From positions 40,984-104,983 of the forward strand of contig NZ_JACJHR010000030.1 of assembly GCF_014174495.1 (NCBI RefSeq): DNA of 64,000 nt. The letters are read 5' to 3'. This document shows, one piece after another, positions 40,124-48,430 of the stretch (position 1 is the stretch's first letter; the number at the start of each line of letters is the position of its first letter). The notes under the pieces are model-generated. The model was not told the origin of the DNA. It made no database searches and was given only the letters and a program-made list of their open reading frames with translations. The DNA comes from Amycolatopsis echigonensis (GTDB lineage Bacteria; Actinomycetota; Actinomycetes; Mycobacteriales; Pseudonocardiaceae). A program made the position numbers and the translations under genes.

Positions 40124-40464
40124 GGTTCGGTTGCTCGGTCTGCTCGTCGCCTGGCGGCGACATTGCAGGTGGGTGGTGGCGTGGGGCACCCCGAAGCCGA
40201 GTGTGCTGACGGTTCGGGGGTGCTTGTCAAGGCGGGAAAGATGCCTTGACAAGCACCCCCGAACCGCAGGGGGGCTTCGTATCGGGGTGCGGGGGTGGTG
40301 TGGGTGCCTCGATTGTTGGGTGGGTCGGTGGCGGTTTTTTTGGGGGGAGGAGAGAGAATCAGAGTTCGTGAAGTAGCCCCTCGCGGGCTGTGGGAGTTGC
40401 GAGGGGCGTCTTCGCGGACTTGGTGTGGTGTTGGGGCGTATTGCGGGCGAATACCGGCAAAGAC
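40124..40464. other. 341-bp spacer with a major palindrome
   Basis: Contains the perfect 24-bp palindrome at 40210-40266 and outer complementary segments (GCACCCCGAAGCC near 40186 with GGCTTCG...CGGGGTGC near 40280). The rest is GC-rich with a G-run at 40333-40341. No gene seen. Confidence 0.6.
40210..40266. terminator. Palindromic element family B, bidirectional terminator
   Basis: Perfect 24-bp arms (40210-40233 and 40243-40266) around a nine-base loop, between convergent genes. Outer complementary blocks extend the structure to about 108 bases. Confidence 0.8.
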
Positions 40465-41982
40465 TCAGGCCAGATCACCTGGGCGGGTGCCGGTGGAGGC
40501 CAGGGGCAGGTTCAACGCCACCCGTTCGGTCAGCCAGTTGCTCGGGCGGTAGCGGGGATCGCCGGTGGCTCGGAGCAGGCCGTTCAGAATGCGCAGCACC
40601 TTTTCCGGTCCGATCAGGTCGCCCCATTCCAGGGGGCCGCGCGGGTAGCCCAGGCCCAGGCGTACCGCGGTGTCGATGTCGGTGGGGACGGCGAGGCCTT
40701 GGTCGGCGATGTAGCAGGCCGTATTGATGATCGAGGCCAGGAGGCGTTGTGCGATCGGGGCGGCACCGTCGCGGACGACCGTTACCGGGGTTCCCGTGGC
40801 GGCCAGGGCACCCCAGGCGGCGCGGCCGTAGTGCGGGTCCAGTCCGGGGTGGACGGACAGGGTGAAGCGCGATTCGTAGCCCAAGGCATCAACGCCGCAG
40901 ACCCGCGAGGCGGGCAGTTCCAGTTGTCGCGCAGCCTCCACAGTGGACTCACCGCGCAGGGTGACCAGCAGCACTGTGTCGGGGTAGGCGTCTGGGACGA
41001 CGTCGACGCCTGCTGCGGACAGGAGGCGGCCCAGGCGTTCGTCGGCGGCGTAAACCGGCATGGTGGGGGCGGGCGGGGCCGTGGGCTCCGGGGGAACTTC
41101 TTGCTTCCCGTCGACGTAGCGGTAGAAGCCTTCGCCGGTTTTGCGGCCGAAGAGCCCGGCGGCGACGCGCGGGCGGGTCAGCCACGACGGGCGCAGGCGG
41201 GGTTCGGCGTGGAAGCCGTTCCAGATGCTTTCCAGTACCGCGTGCGAGACGTCCAGGCCGGTGAGGTCCAGCAGTTCGAACGGGCCGAGTTTGAGGCCGA
41301 GGACGTCGCGCGCGATGCGGTCGATTTCGGCTGGCTCGGCGCGGGATTCGGAAAGAATCTGCAGGGCTTCGGTGTTCAGGCCGCGGCCTGCGTGGTTGAC
41401 GAGGAAGCCTGGGGCGTCCTTCGCCAGCACAGGTTCGTGACCCCAGCTGCGGACGAGTTTCAGGGCTTCGCTGGGCAGCCACTCGGCGGTGCGTGCGCCG
41501 GGGACGACCTCGACCAGGCGCATGAGCGGGACTGGATTGAAGAAATGCAGGCCGATCAACCGCGTCGGATCAGTGAGACCGGCGGCGATCTCCGTGACGG
41601 ACAGCGAGCTGGTGTTGGTCGCGAAGATCGTGTCGGGGCCGCAGACTTTCTCCAGGCCGGCGAAGAGCGTCTGCTTCGTTTCGAGGTCTTCGCGGACGGC
41701 TTCGATCACCAGGTCCACCCCGTCGGCGGGGGCGTGCGGACCGTCGACCGGGACCAGGCGTTCCTTCGCCGCGCGGCCGGCTTCCTCGCTCAGCTTGTCC
41801 TTGGCGACCAGCCGGTCGACCATCGCGCCGACGTGGTCGATCGCCGCGGCGACCGCTTCCGGTTGCGCGTCCGCGAGTTCCACGGTGACTCCGCCGGTCG
41901 CGGCGAGCTGGACGATGCCGCGTCCCATCACCCCGGTGCCGATCACCCGGATCCTGCCGACCCGCTCGGCCCATTCCGTCAC
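40465..41982 (-). CDS. 3-hydroxyacyl-CoA dehydrogenase
   Basis: 505 residues. An NAD-binding Rossmann fold begins RIRVIGTGVMGRGIVQL (GxGxxG 15-20). ATNTSSLSVTEIAAG and IGLHFFNPVPLMRLVEVVPG hold the catalytic Ser/His region, and two C-terminal 3HCDH helical domains follow (FLVNHAGRGLN, and a second ACYIADQGLAVPTDIDTAVR). The doubled C-terminal domain fits the phenylacetate/adipate-type enzymes (PaaH-like) that oxidise 3-hydroxyadipyl-CoA or similar. No pathway neighbour is present, so the substrate stays open. It is next to a TetR gene in the same orientation. Confidence 0.85.
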   Translation of the reverse strand: MTEWAERVGRIRVIGTGVMGRGIVQLAATGGVTVELADAQPEAVAAAIDHVGAMVDRLVAKDKLSEEAGRAAKERLVPVDGPHAPADGVDLVIEAVREDLETKQTLFAGLEKVCGPDTIFATNTSSLSVTEIAAGLTDPTRLIGLHFFNPVPLMRLVEVVPGARTAEWLPSEALKLVRSWGHEPVLAKDAPGFLVNHAGRGLNTEALQILSESRAEPAEIDRIARDVLGLKLGPFELLDLTGLDVSHAVLESIWNGFHAEPRLRPSWLTRPRVAAGLFGRKTGEGFYRYVDGKQEVPPEPTAPPAPTMPVYAADERLGRLLSAAGVDVVPDAYPDTVLLVTLRGESTVEAARQLELPASRVCGVDALGYESRFTLSVHPGLDPHYGRAAWGALAATGTPVTVVRDGAAPIAQRLLASIINTACYIADQGLAVPTDIDTAVRLGLGYPRGPLEWGDLIGPEKVLRILNGLLRATGDPRYRPSNWLTERVALNLPLASTGTRPGDLA

Positions 41983-42028
41983 GTCGAACCTGCCTTTCGC
42001 GTTGGCGCCACGGCGAACTTACCCCGGA

Positions 42029-42709
42029 CTACAGCCCGACGAAGTCCGCCATCTGCCCGATGAGGTGCTCGAAGTACGCGTCCGCCGGATCAACGCTGCC
42101 GACGTACTGGCCGAACAGCTCGAAGTTGAGCGCGCCGAACAGCTGGGTCCAGGCGGCGATGGCGCGCATGACCACCTCGGCTGGCGCGTCGATGTCCAGA
42201 ATCTTGGTGAGCTGGCTGGCCTGCGCGCGCAGCTCTTCCGACATCGGCGCGGTGACCGCCGGCTCGTGCGGGTGTGCGTCGCGCAGCACTGCGACCAGCG
42301 CGAAGGCCACTCGGCCGGCGGGGCCGACGGTGTCCTGCGGAGCCTGGTACCCGGGGATGGGCGAGCCGTAAATGAGTGCGTACTCGTGCGGGTTCGCGCG
42401 GGCCCAGTCGCGGGTCGCGCGCCAGATGGCTCGCCAGCGGGCGCGCGGGTCGTCGGTGTGCGGATCGGCCTGTTCGGCGGCCTCGCCGACGGCGTTGTAC
42501 GCGTCGACGATCAGCGCGGTGAGCAGGTGATCGCGACTCGGGAAGTACCGGTACAGCGCCGACGAGACCATCCCCAGCTCGCGGGCGACCGCGCGCAGGG
42601 AAAGTCCGTGCGCGCCGACCTCGGCCAGCTGGCGGCGCGCCTCGTCCTTGATCTCGCGGGTCAGCTCGGCGCGGACTCGTTCGCGGGCGGTCCGGGGTGC
42701 GGCAGTCAT
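42029..42709 (-). CDS. TetR family regulator
   Basis: 226 residues. The HTH lies at about 20-60 (IKDEARRQLAEVGAHGLSLR, AVARELGMVSSALYRYFPSR). The TetR_C_13-like ligand domain shows WRATRDWARANPHEYALIYG and GYQAPQ. ATG 42709 is preferred; a longer frame would run through the divergent promoter. It is divergent from the deazaflavin-type oxidoreductase. Two matching palindromes in the gap are probable operators, so it likely represses both itself and that enzyme. Confidence 0.88.
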   Translation of the reverse strand: MTAAPRTARERVRAELTREIKDEARRQLAEVGAHGLSLRAVARELGMVSSALYRYFPSRDHLLTALIVDAYNAVGEAAEQADPHTDDPRARWRAIWRATRDWARANPHEYALIYGSPIPGYQAPQDTVGPAGRVAFALVAVLRDAHPHEPAVTAPMSEELRAQASQLTKILDIDAPAEVVMRAIAAWTQLFGALNFELFGQYVGSVDPADAYFEHLIGQMADFVGL

Positions 42710-42749
42710 GCGATCAGTGTGCCTCGAATGAGAGCGCCGCGCAAAATAG

Positions 42750-42815
42750 AGAGCAGTGCTCTTGACTCGGAGCGGATCGTGGGTGTTCACTGTTCACAAC
42801 AGAGAGCACCGCTCT
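42750..42815. promoter_or_regulatory. Paired TetR operator palindromes with divergent promoter
   Basis: AGAGCAGTGCTCT (42750-42762) is a perfect palindrome and AGAGCACCGCTCT (42803-42815) is the same box with one imperfect pair; centres are 53 bp apart. TTGACT at 42762-42767 overlaps the first box and has TTCACT 18 bases downstream, a plausible promoter for the rightward gene. Confidence 0.6.
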
Positions 42816-42835
42816 CGCAGACCGAGGAGGACCCC

Positions 42836-43282
42836 ATGACCAGCAGCCGCTACCTCGAACCGGGCAAGTCGACCGCGGTGTTCAACGGCCTCATCCGCTG
42901 GCTCACCAAGCACGGCCTCAGCGTGTGGGGCAGCCGGGTGCTGGGTGTCCGCGGCCGCAAGTCCGGCGAACTGCGCGAGGTGCCGGTGAACCTGCTGCCA
43001 TTCGAGGGCAAGCAGTACCTGGTGGCCGCGCGCGGCGAAACGCAGTGGGTGCGGAACCTGCGCGCCGCGGGCGAGGGCCAGCTGACCGTCGGACGGCGCA
43101 CCGAGACGTTCACCTATCGCGAGCTCTCCAATGAAGAGAAGCCCGCCGTGCTGCGCTCGTACCTCAAGCGCTGGGCGTTCGAGGTCGGCACTTTCTTCGA
43201 GGGCGTGGACGCGAAGGCACCGGAGGAGAAGCTGCTGGAGATCGCGCCGGGCTACCCGGTGTTCGAGGTCTTCACCCGGTGA
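42836..43282 (+). CDS. Nitroreductase/deazaflavin (F420)-dependent oxidoreductase, Ddn-like family
   Basis: 148 residues with the DUF385/Ddn pattern: FNGLIRWLTKHGLSVWGSRV, LGVRGRKSGELREVPVNLLP, YLVAARGETQWVRNLRAAGE and GYPVFEVF. The split-barrel fold binds F420H2 and reduces quinones or nitro compounds. ATG 42836 has a strong GAGGAGG at 42824-42830. It lies just beyond the paired TetR operators and is probably induced by the TetR ligand. It ends two bases before the stop of the convergent small membrane gene. Confidence 0.88.
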   Translation: MTSSRYLEPGKSTAVFNGLIRWLTKHGLSVWGSRVLGVRGRKSGELREVPVNLLPFEGKQYLVAARGETQWVRNLRAAGEGQLTVGRRTETFTYRELSNEEKPAVLRSYLKRWAFEVGTFFEGVDAKAPEEKLLEIAPGYPVFEVFTR

Positions 43283-43283
43283 G

Positions 43284-43478
43284 TCAGCGTGCGCGTTTGC
43301 GGAACGCGGTGGCCGAGACGAGGACCACGCCGACCAGGAACGCGACCAGCCCGATCAGGAACCAGAGCTTCTGACCGGTCATGAAACTGCCGGTCAGCAC
43401 GCCGACGCCCTGCAGCACCCACACCGCGCCGACGAGCACCAGCACCACCCCGCACGCCAGCGTGATCCACCGCTTCAC
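43284..43478 (-). CDS. Small two-helix membrane protein
   Basis: 64 residues: KRWITLACGVVLVLVGAVWV as the first helix, a short loop (GVLTGSFMTGQKLW), then FLIGLVAFLVGVVLVSATAF and a basic end RKRAR. GTG 43478 has GAGGAGG five bases upstream. A longer frame would read through the palindrome and is rejected. It stands between the palindromic element and the convergent Ddn-like gene. Function unknown. Confidence 0.7.
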   Translation of the reverse strand: MKRWITLACGVVLVLVGAVWVLQGVGVLTGSFMTGQKLWFLIGLVAFLVGVVLVSATAFRKRAR

Positions 43479-43497
43479 GACAGCCTCCTCGCTCGCT

Positions 43498-43544
43498 GTG
43501 AAGGACTCCTTGAGGGAACCAGATTCCCTCAAGGAGTCCTTCAC
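43498..43544. terminator. Palindromic repeat family A, copy 2
   Basis: Perfect 21-bp arms (43498-43518 and 43524-43544) around CCAGA, with core AAGGACTCCTTGAGGGAA. Same family as 23534-23586. It follows the stop of the gene at 43548 on the minus strand and can end that transcript. Confidence 0.85.
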
Positions 43545-43547
43545 GGG

Positions 43548-44117
43548 CTACCCGCGTCGGCGCGGTTGTCCGCTGCCGAACTGCTGTGCTTCGCCGAGCG
43601 AGGTCGCGGTGGCCGTAGTGCCCTGCACCTTCGCGATCACGGTGACGTTGTCGCCGGACTTCGGCGAACCGGTCTTCTGCGTGGACGAATCCAGCGTGTA
43701 GGTCTGCTTGTAGCCGTCCTTGCTGGTCAGGGTCACCGAGGTGGCGCTGAGTTCGGTGATCGTCCCGGTTTGCAGGCGTTCGGTCACGTATCCGCCGGCC
43801 GGGTCCGTCACCACGAAGTCGCCGTGCAGCGCGTCCCGCAGCGCGGCCATCCCGCCGAACCCGCCGCGGCCGGCGAAACCGCCCTGCCCACCGGGTCCGC
43901 CAGGACCGCCGAATCCGCCCGGACCCTGCTGCGCGGTCGCGTTGCTGCCGCTGGTCCCCGCCCAGATCGCCAGCCCGCCGCCCACCGCGATCACCACCGC
44001 GACGCCCGCCGCGATCGCGGTTTTCCGGCCCGACCACGTCTTGCCCGGGCCGCTGCCGCCGGATGCGGGAGCAGGCTGCTCTCCCCAGGTCGCGCCCTGT
44101 GCTGGATCGGTCGTCAT
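43548..44117 (-). CDS. Single-pass membrane protein with FGGPGG tract and extracellular domain
   Basis: 189 residues. A Gly/Pro/Ser cytoplasmic start is followed by one membrane helix (TAIAAGVAVVIAVGGGLAIW, about 34-53), then a GPGGFGGPGGPGGQGGF tract and an outer domain (GTITELSATSVTLTSKDGYK, NVTVIAKVQGTTATATSLGE) that looks like the small beta domain DUF5666. ATG 44117 has GGAGGAG four bases upstream. It is divergent from the response regulator and shares its glycine tract with the glycosyltransferase on the other side of the two-component pair. Confidence 0.7.
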   Translation of the reverse strand: MTTDPAQGATWGEQPAPASGGSGPGKTWSGRKTAIAAGVAVVIAVGGGLAIWAGTSGSNATAQQGPGGFGGPGGPGGQGGFAGRGGFGGMAALRDALHGDFVVTDPAGGYVTERLQTGTITELSATSVTLTSKDGYKQTYTLDSSTQKTGSPKSGDNVTVIAKVQGTTATATSLGEAQQFGSGQPRRRG

Positions 44118-44286
44118 GGTCTCCTCCGGAACGTTCGGGCTTGTCCTTCCCGAGCGTCGGGGCGGCCGCTGTGCGGAAGCTGTGCCGGACGTGGGGGACA
44201 CCTGTGCACTCCCGCGGGGACGCACGCACAGGAAACACACAGCCAGGACACAGCCCGACCTGAAGACAGGGCCCGAAGATGGCACC

Positions 44287-45039
44287 ATGAGCAGTGTGAA
44301 CGCCGCGTCTGCCGGCCGGGGCAAGGCCGAACTGCGCCGCGCGGACGGCAGCCCGGTCCGCGTGCTGGTCGTCGACGACGAGTCGACGCTGGCCGAACTC
44401 GTGTCCATGGCCCTGCGAATGGAGGGCTGGGAGGTGCGCAGCGCGGGCACCGGAGCAGAGGCGGTGCGCATCGGCCGAGATTTCCGGCCGGACGCCGTCG
44501 TGCTCGACGTGATGCTGCCCGATTTCGACGGGCTCGAGGTGCTGCGCCGGATGCGCGCCGAAACGCCGTATCTGCCGGTTCTCTTCCTGACCGCGAAAGA
44601 CGCGGTGGAGGACCGGATCGCCGGGCTCACCGCGGGCGGCGACGATTACGTGACCAAGCCGTTCAGCCTGGAAGAAGTGGCGCTGCGGCTGCGCGCGCTG
44701 CTGCGCCGGGCGGGCGGCGTTTCCGGAGCGACCGGATCGCAGCTGGTGGTCGGCGATCTGACGCTGGACGAGGACAGCCGCGAGGTGCACCGCGGCGGCG
44801 ACCTGGTGCCGCTCACCGCGACCGAGTTCGAATTGCTGCGCTACCTGATGCGCAATCCGCGCCGGGTACTGTCGAAGGCGCAGATCCTGGACCGCGTGTG
44901 GAGCTACGATTTCGGCGGCCAGGCCAATATCGTCGAGCTGTACATTTCCTACCTCCGCAAGAAAATCGACGCCGATCGGGAACCGATGATCCACACCATG
45001 CGCGGCGCCGGGTATGTCCTCAAACCCGCCGCCGGCTGA
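44287..45039 (+). CDS. OmpR/PhoB-family response regulator
   Basis: 250 residues. The receiver domain holds DD 30-31, phospho-acceptor D74 (VVLDVMLPDF) and K124 (YVTKPF). The winged-helix output domain begins near 150 (LVVGDLTLDEDSREVHRGGD, LTATEFELLRYLMRNPRRVL, YISYLRKKID, TMRGAGYVLK). The histidine kinase starts inside its last codons (26-base overlap), so the two form one coupled pair resembling TrcR/TrcS or TcrX/TcrY. It probably controls the flanking membrane genes. ATG 44287 lies about 170 bases from the divergent gene. Confidence 0.92.
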   Translation: MSSVNAASAGRGKAELRRADGSPVRVLVVDDESTLAELVSMALRMEGWEVRSAGTGAEAVRIGRDFRPDAVVLDVMLPDFDGLEVLRRMRAETPYLPVLFLTAKDAVEDRIAGLTAGGDDYVTKPFSLEEVALRLRALLRRAGGVSGATGSQLVVGDLTLDEDSREVHRGGDLVPLTATEFELLRYLMRNPRRVLSKAQILDRVWSYDFGGQANIVELYISYLRKKIDADREPMIHTMRGAGYVLKPAAG

Positions 45040-46516
45040 CCCGGCCGCCCGGCCCGCCCGTCGTCCGTGGTCCCTGCGCCGCCGGCTGATCATGCAGCTG
45101 GCGGCGCTGCTCGCCTTGGTCTGCGTGGTCGTCGGCGTGGTGACCGAACTGGCGCTGGACAGCTTTCTCGTCGGGCAGCTCGACGGACAGCTCGCGGCGG
45201 CGAGCGACCGCGGGTTCCGGCACGGCGTGCCGCGTCCGCCCATCACCGGCTCCGCCAAGCTGCCGCCGGATCCGCTGCGCGTGCTCGGCCAGCCGGAGGG
45301 GACGCTCAGCCTGGTCGTCCACGACGGAACGGTCAACGGGCAGGTGATCGGCCCGCTCGGCCTTGTCCAGCTGACGCCGGACCAGGACCGGGTCCTGCTC
45401 GTGCTCGCGCCGAACGGCCAGCGCCGCACGGTCGAGCTTCCCGGGAATCTCGGGAGTTACCGCGTGGTCGCGACGTATTCGCCGCGCGGCGAGTTCACCG
45501 TGATCGGGCTGCCGATGAACCGGGTCTCGGAAACGTTGTGGCGGCTGGGATTCATCTTCGGAGGTGTCGCGATCTGCGGCATTCTCGTCGCCGGGTTCGC
45601 CGGCGCGGTCACGATCCGGCGCACCATGGCTCCGCTCGACCGGCTCGCCGCCACCGCTTCCCGGGTGTCCGAACTGCCCTTGGACCGCGGCGAGGTCGCG
45701 CTGTCCGAGCGAGTGCCCGAGGTGGACACTGATCCGCGAACCGAGGTCGGCAAGGTCGGTTCGGCGATCAACCGGATGCTCGGCCACATCGCCGAGGCGC
45801 TCGCCGCCCGGCACGCGAGCGAAAGCCGGGTGCGGCAGTTCGTCGCGGACGCGAGCCACGAATTGCGCACGCCGCTCGCCGCGATCCGCGGGTACGCGGA
45901 GCTGACCCGGCGCAGCGGCGAACAGGTGCCGCCGGACATCGCGTTCGCGATGAGCCGGGTGGAATCCGAATCGGCGCGGATGACGACGCTCGTGGAGGAT
46001 CTGCTGCTGCTCGCCCGGCTCGACTCCGGGCGTCCGGTCGTGCACGAGCCGGTCGATTTGTCCCGGCTGGTCGCGGACGCGGTCGCCGATTCCCATGTCG
46101 CCGGTCCGGAACACAAGTGGCTGATGGAACTTCCCGGCGAACCGATCGCGGTGCTGGGCGACGCCGGGCAGCTGCACCAGGTGGTGCTGAACCTCCTCGG
46201 CAACGCTCGCACGCACACGCCGGCGGGCACCACGGTGACCACGGCACTGTCCACACGAGACGGCTGGGTCACTTTGTCCGTTGTGGACGATGGGCCGGGA
46301 ATTCCGCCGGAAATCCTGCCCGAGGTATTCGAGCGGTTCGCCCGCGGGGACAATTCCCGGTCGCGTGCCGCGGGCAGCACGGGTCTGGGTCTGGCGATTG
46401 TCGCCGCGGTCGTGGCGGCGCATTCCGGCCGCGTGATGGTCGCCAGCGGGCCCGGGCGCACCGAATTCGTGGCTTCGTTCCCGCAATTGCGTGATGGCGG
46501 CAACACTCCTTCGTGA
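45014..46516 (+). CDS. Sensor histidine kinase
   Basis: 500 residues. TM1 is at about 26-47, an outer sensor region of about 120 residues follows, TM2 is at about 177-199, then HAMP and the H-box VADASHELRTPLAAIRGYAE with H282. The HATPase domain has N-box VVLNLLGNARTHT and G-boxes VVDDGPGIP and GSTGLGLAIVAAVV. It should phosphorylate the response regulator encoded just before it. ATG 45014 overlaps that gene. A later start near MQLAAL would lose the basic cytoplasmic lead. The signal is unknown. Confidence 0.92.
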   Translation: MSSNPPPADPAARPARRPWSLRRRLIMQLAALLALVCVVVGVVTELALDSFLVGQLDGQLAAASDRGFRHGVPRPPITGSAKLPPDPLRVLGQPEGTLSLVVHDGTVNGQVIGPLGLVQLTPDQDRVLLVLAPNGQRRTVELPGNLGSYRVVATYSPRGEFTVIGLPMNRVSETLWRLGFIFGGVAICGILVAGFAGAVTIRRTMAPLDRLAATASRVSELPLDRGEVALSERVPEVDTDPRTEVGKVGSAINRMLGHIAEALAARHASESRVRQFVADASHELRTPLAAIRGYAELTRRSGEQVPPDIAFAMSRVESESARMTTLVEDLLLLARLDSGRPVVHEPVDLSRLVADAVADSHVAGPEHKWLMELPGEPIAVLGDAGQLHQVVLNLLGNARTHTPAGTTVTTALSTRDGWVTLSVVDDGPGIPPEILPEVFERFARGDNSRSRAAGSTGLGLAIVAAVVAAHSGRVMVASGPGRTEFVASFPQLRDGGNTPS

Positions 46517-46552
46517 GTGATTCACAGCCCGCGCACAGCCCGGGCCGCGAGA

Positions 46553-48430
46553 ATGGCGGGCATGTCGACTCTCGTCGCGCCCGCACCGGTGGGCACGTCA
46601 CGCTGGGTGCGTCCCGCCGTCGCGGTTCTGCTGCTCGGCACTGCCGCTCTGTACCTCACCAATGTCGCGATTTCCGGGTGGGGCAACGATTTCTACGCGA
46701 TGGCCGTGCAAGCGGGCACGTGGGACTGGAAAGCGTGGTTCTTCGGTTCGCTTGACCCGGGCAACGTGGTCACCGTCGACAAACCGCCGCTTTCGCTGTG
46801 GGTGATGGGATTGTCCGGGCGGATCTTCGGCTTCTCCAGCTGGAGCATGCTGGTCCCGGACGCGTTGGCGGGCGTGGGCTCGGTGGGTCTGCTGTACCTG
46901 GCGGTGCGGCGGCTTTCCGGCCCGGTGGCCGGGCTGTTCGCCGGGGCGTTGCTCGCGCTCACTCCGGTGGCCGCGTTGATGTTCCGGTTCAACAACCCGG
47001 ACGCGTTCCTGGTTCTGCTGCTCGTCGCGGGCGGATATTTCCTGGTGCGGGCGCTGGAAACGGCGAGCACGAAGTGGCTGCTGCTGGCGGGCGTCGCGAT
47101 CGGCTTCGGGTTCCTCGACAAAATGCTGCAGGCATTCCTCGTGTTGCCCGCCTTCGTGCTCGCGTACGCGGTCGCCGCTCCGACTTCGCTCGGACGGCGG
47201 GTGTGGCAATTGCTCGCGGCTGCCGGAGCGGTGGTGGTTTCCGCGGGTTGGTGGGTGCTCGCGGTGGCGTTGTGGCCGGTCGCCGATCGGCCGTACATCA
47301 GCGGGTCGACGAACAACAGCGTGCTGGAATTGGCCTTCGGCTACAACGGACTGGGGCGGATTTTCGGGCAATCTCACGGCGGGGACGCGCGGCCGAAACT
47401 GCCGGAGTTTCCTGGCGGCGAGGCAATGCGCGGTTTCGGCGGACAGACCGGCTTGACGCGACTGTTCACCGAGCAGTTCGGCGGCGAGGCGTCCTGGCTG
47501 TTGCCCGCGGCGTTGATCGGGCTGGTAGCCGGGCTGTGGTTCACCCGGCGCGCGCCGCGCACTGATCGCACTCGGGCGGCACTGCTGCTGTGGGGTGCCT
47601 GGACGGTGATCAGCGTCCTCGTGTTCAGCTATATGAGCGGGATCATCCACCCCTACTACACGGTCGCGCTCGCCCCGGGAATCGCTGCCACGGTAGCGAT
47701 TTCGTCGACCGAACTGTGGCGCGGCCGCACCTACTTCGCGCCGCGCGCGGTGCTCGCGGTGATGCTGGCGGCGACCGTCGCATGGAGTTTCGTTCTGCTG
47801 CATCGCACCCCGAACTGGCAGCCGTGGGTGCGATACACCGTGCTCGTGCTCGGCGTCCTGGGAGCGGTCGGGTTGCTGCTCGGGACGGCGCGTCGAGTCG
47901 TCGCGGTGCTGGCGCTGGTGGCTGCGCTGCTGGGGATGGCGTCCTTCGCCGTGGCGACCGCGTCGACGGCGCATACCGGCGGGAGCCCGGCGTCCGGACC
48001 GCAAAGCCAGCACAAGGGGCGCGGCAGTTTCGGTGGACCACAACAGTCCAATGTGGAGCTGAACCGGTTGCTGGAGACCACGACGACGAAGTGGGCCGCC
48101 GCGGAAACCGGCGCGATGCAGGCCGCCGGACTGGCGTTGAACAGCGGCAAACCGGTGCTCGCGGTCGGCGGCTTCAGCGGCAGCGATCCCGCGCCGACGC
48201 TCGCGCAATTCCAGCAGTACGTGGCGAGCGGCGAGATCCACTACTTCGTCGTCGGCGCGCGCAACGGCCGCGGCGGCTTCGGCGGTCCAGGTGGCTTCGG
48301 CGGCCCAGGCGGTCCCGGCGGTCCGGGCGGCAGCCGCGGCACCTCGGGGAAGATCACCGCCTGGGTGGAGCAGCACTTCCGCTCCACCACGGTCGGCGGC
48401 GCGACGGTGTACGACCTCACGCAAAAGTGA
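46553..48430 (+). CDS. ArnT-like family 39 glycosyltransferase (integral membrane)
   Basis: About 625 residues. The polytopic N-terminal part has the GT39/GT83 marks: ISGWGNDFYAMAVQAGTWDW, DKPPLSLWVM (catalytic-type Asp in the first outer loop) and ALTPVAALMFRFNNPDAFLV. About twelve membrane helices run to about 475. The C-terminal outer part contains GGFGGPGGFGGPGGPGGPGG and ends in a small soluble domain (TSGKITAWVEQHFRSTTVGG). It would move sugars from polyprenyl-phosphate to an outside acceptor. Starts at 46553, 46562 or GTG 46517 are possible. It follows the kinase directly, so it is likely in that operon. Confidence 0.85.
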   Translation: MAGMSTLVAPAPVGTSRWVRPAVAVLLLGTAALYLTNVAISGWGNDFYAMAVQAGTWDWKAWFFGSLDPGNVVTVDKPPLSLWVMGLSGRIFGFSSWSMLVPDALAGVGSVGLLYLAVRRLSGPVAGLFAGALLALTPVAALMFRFNNPDAFLVLLLVAGGYFLVRALETASTKWLLLAGVAIGFGFLDKMLQAFLVLPAFVLAYAVAAPTSLGRRVWQLLAAAGAVVVSAGWWVLAVALWPVADRPYISGSTNNSVLELAFGYNGLGRIFGQSHGGDARPKLPEFPGGEAMRGFGGQTGLTRLFTEQFGGEASWLLPAALIGLVAGLWFTRRAPRTDRTRAALLLWGAWTVISVLVFSYMSGIIHPYYTVALAPGIAATVAISSTELWRGRTYFAPRAVLAVMLAATVAWSFVLLHRTPNWQPWVRYTVLVLGVLGAVGLLLGTARRVVAVLALVAALLGMASFAVATASTAHTGGSPASGPQSQHKGRGSFGGPQQSNVELNRLLETTTTKWAAAETGAMQAAGLALNSGKPVLAVGGFSGSDPAPTLAQFQQYVASGEIHYFVVGARNGRGGFGGPGGFGGPGGPGGPGGSRGTSGKITAWVEQHFRSTTVGGATVYDLTQK

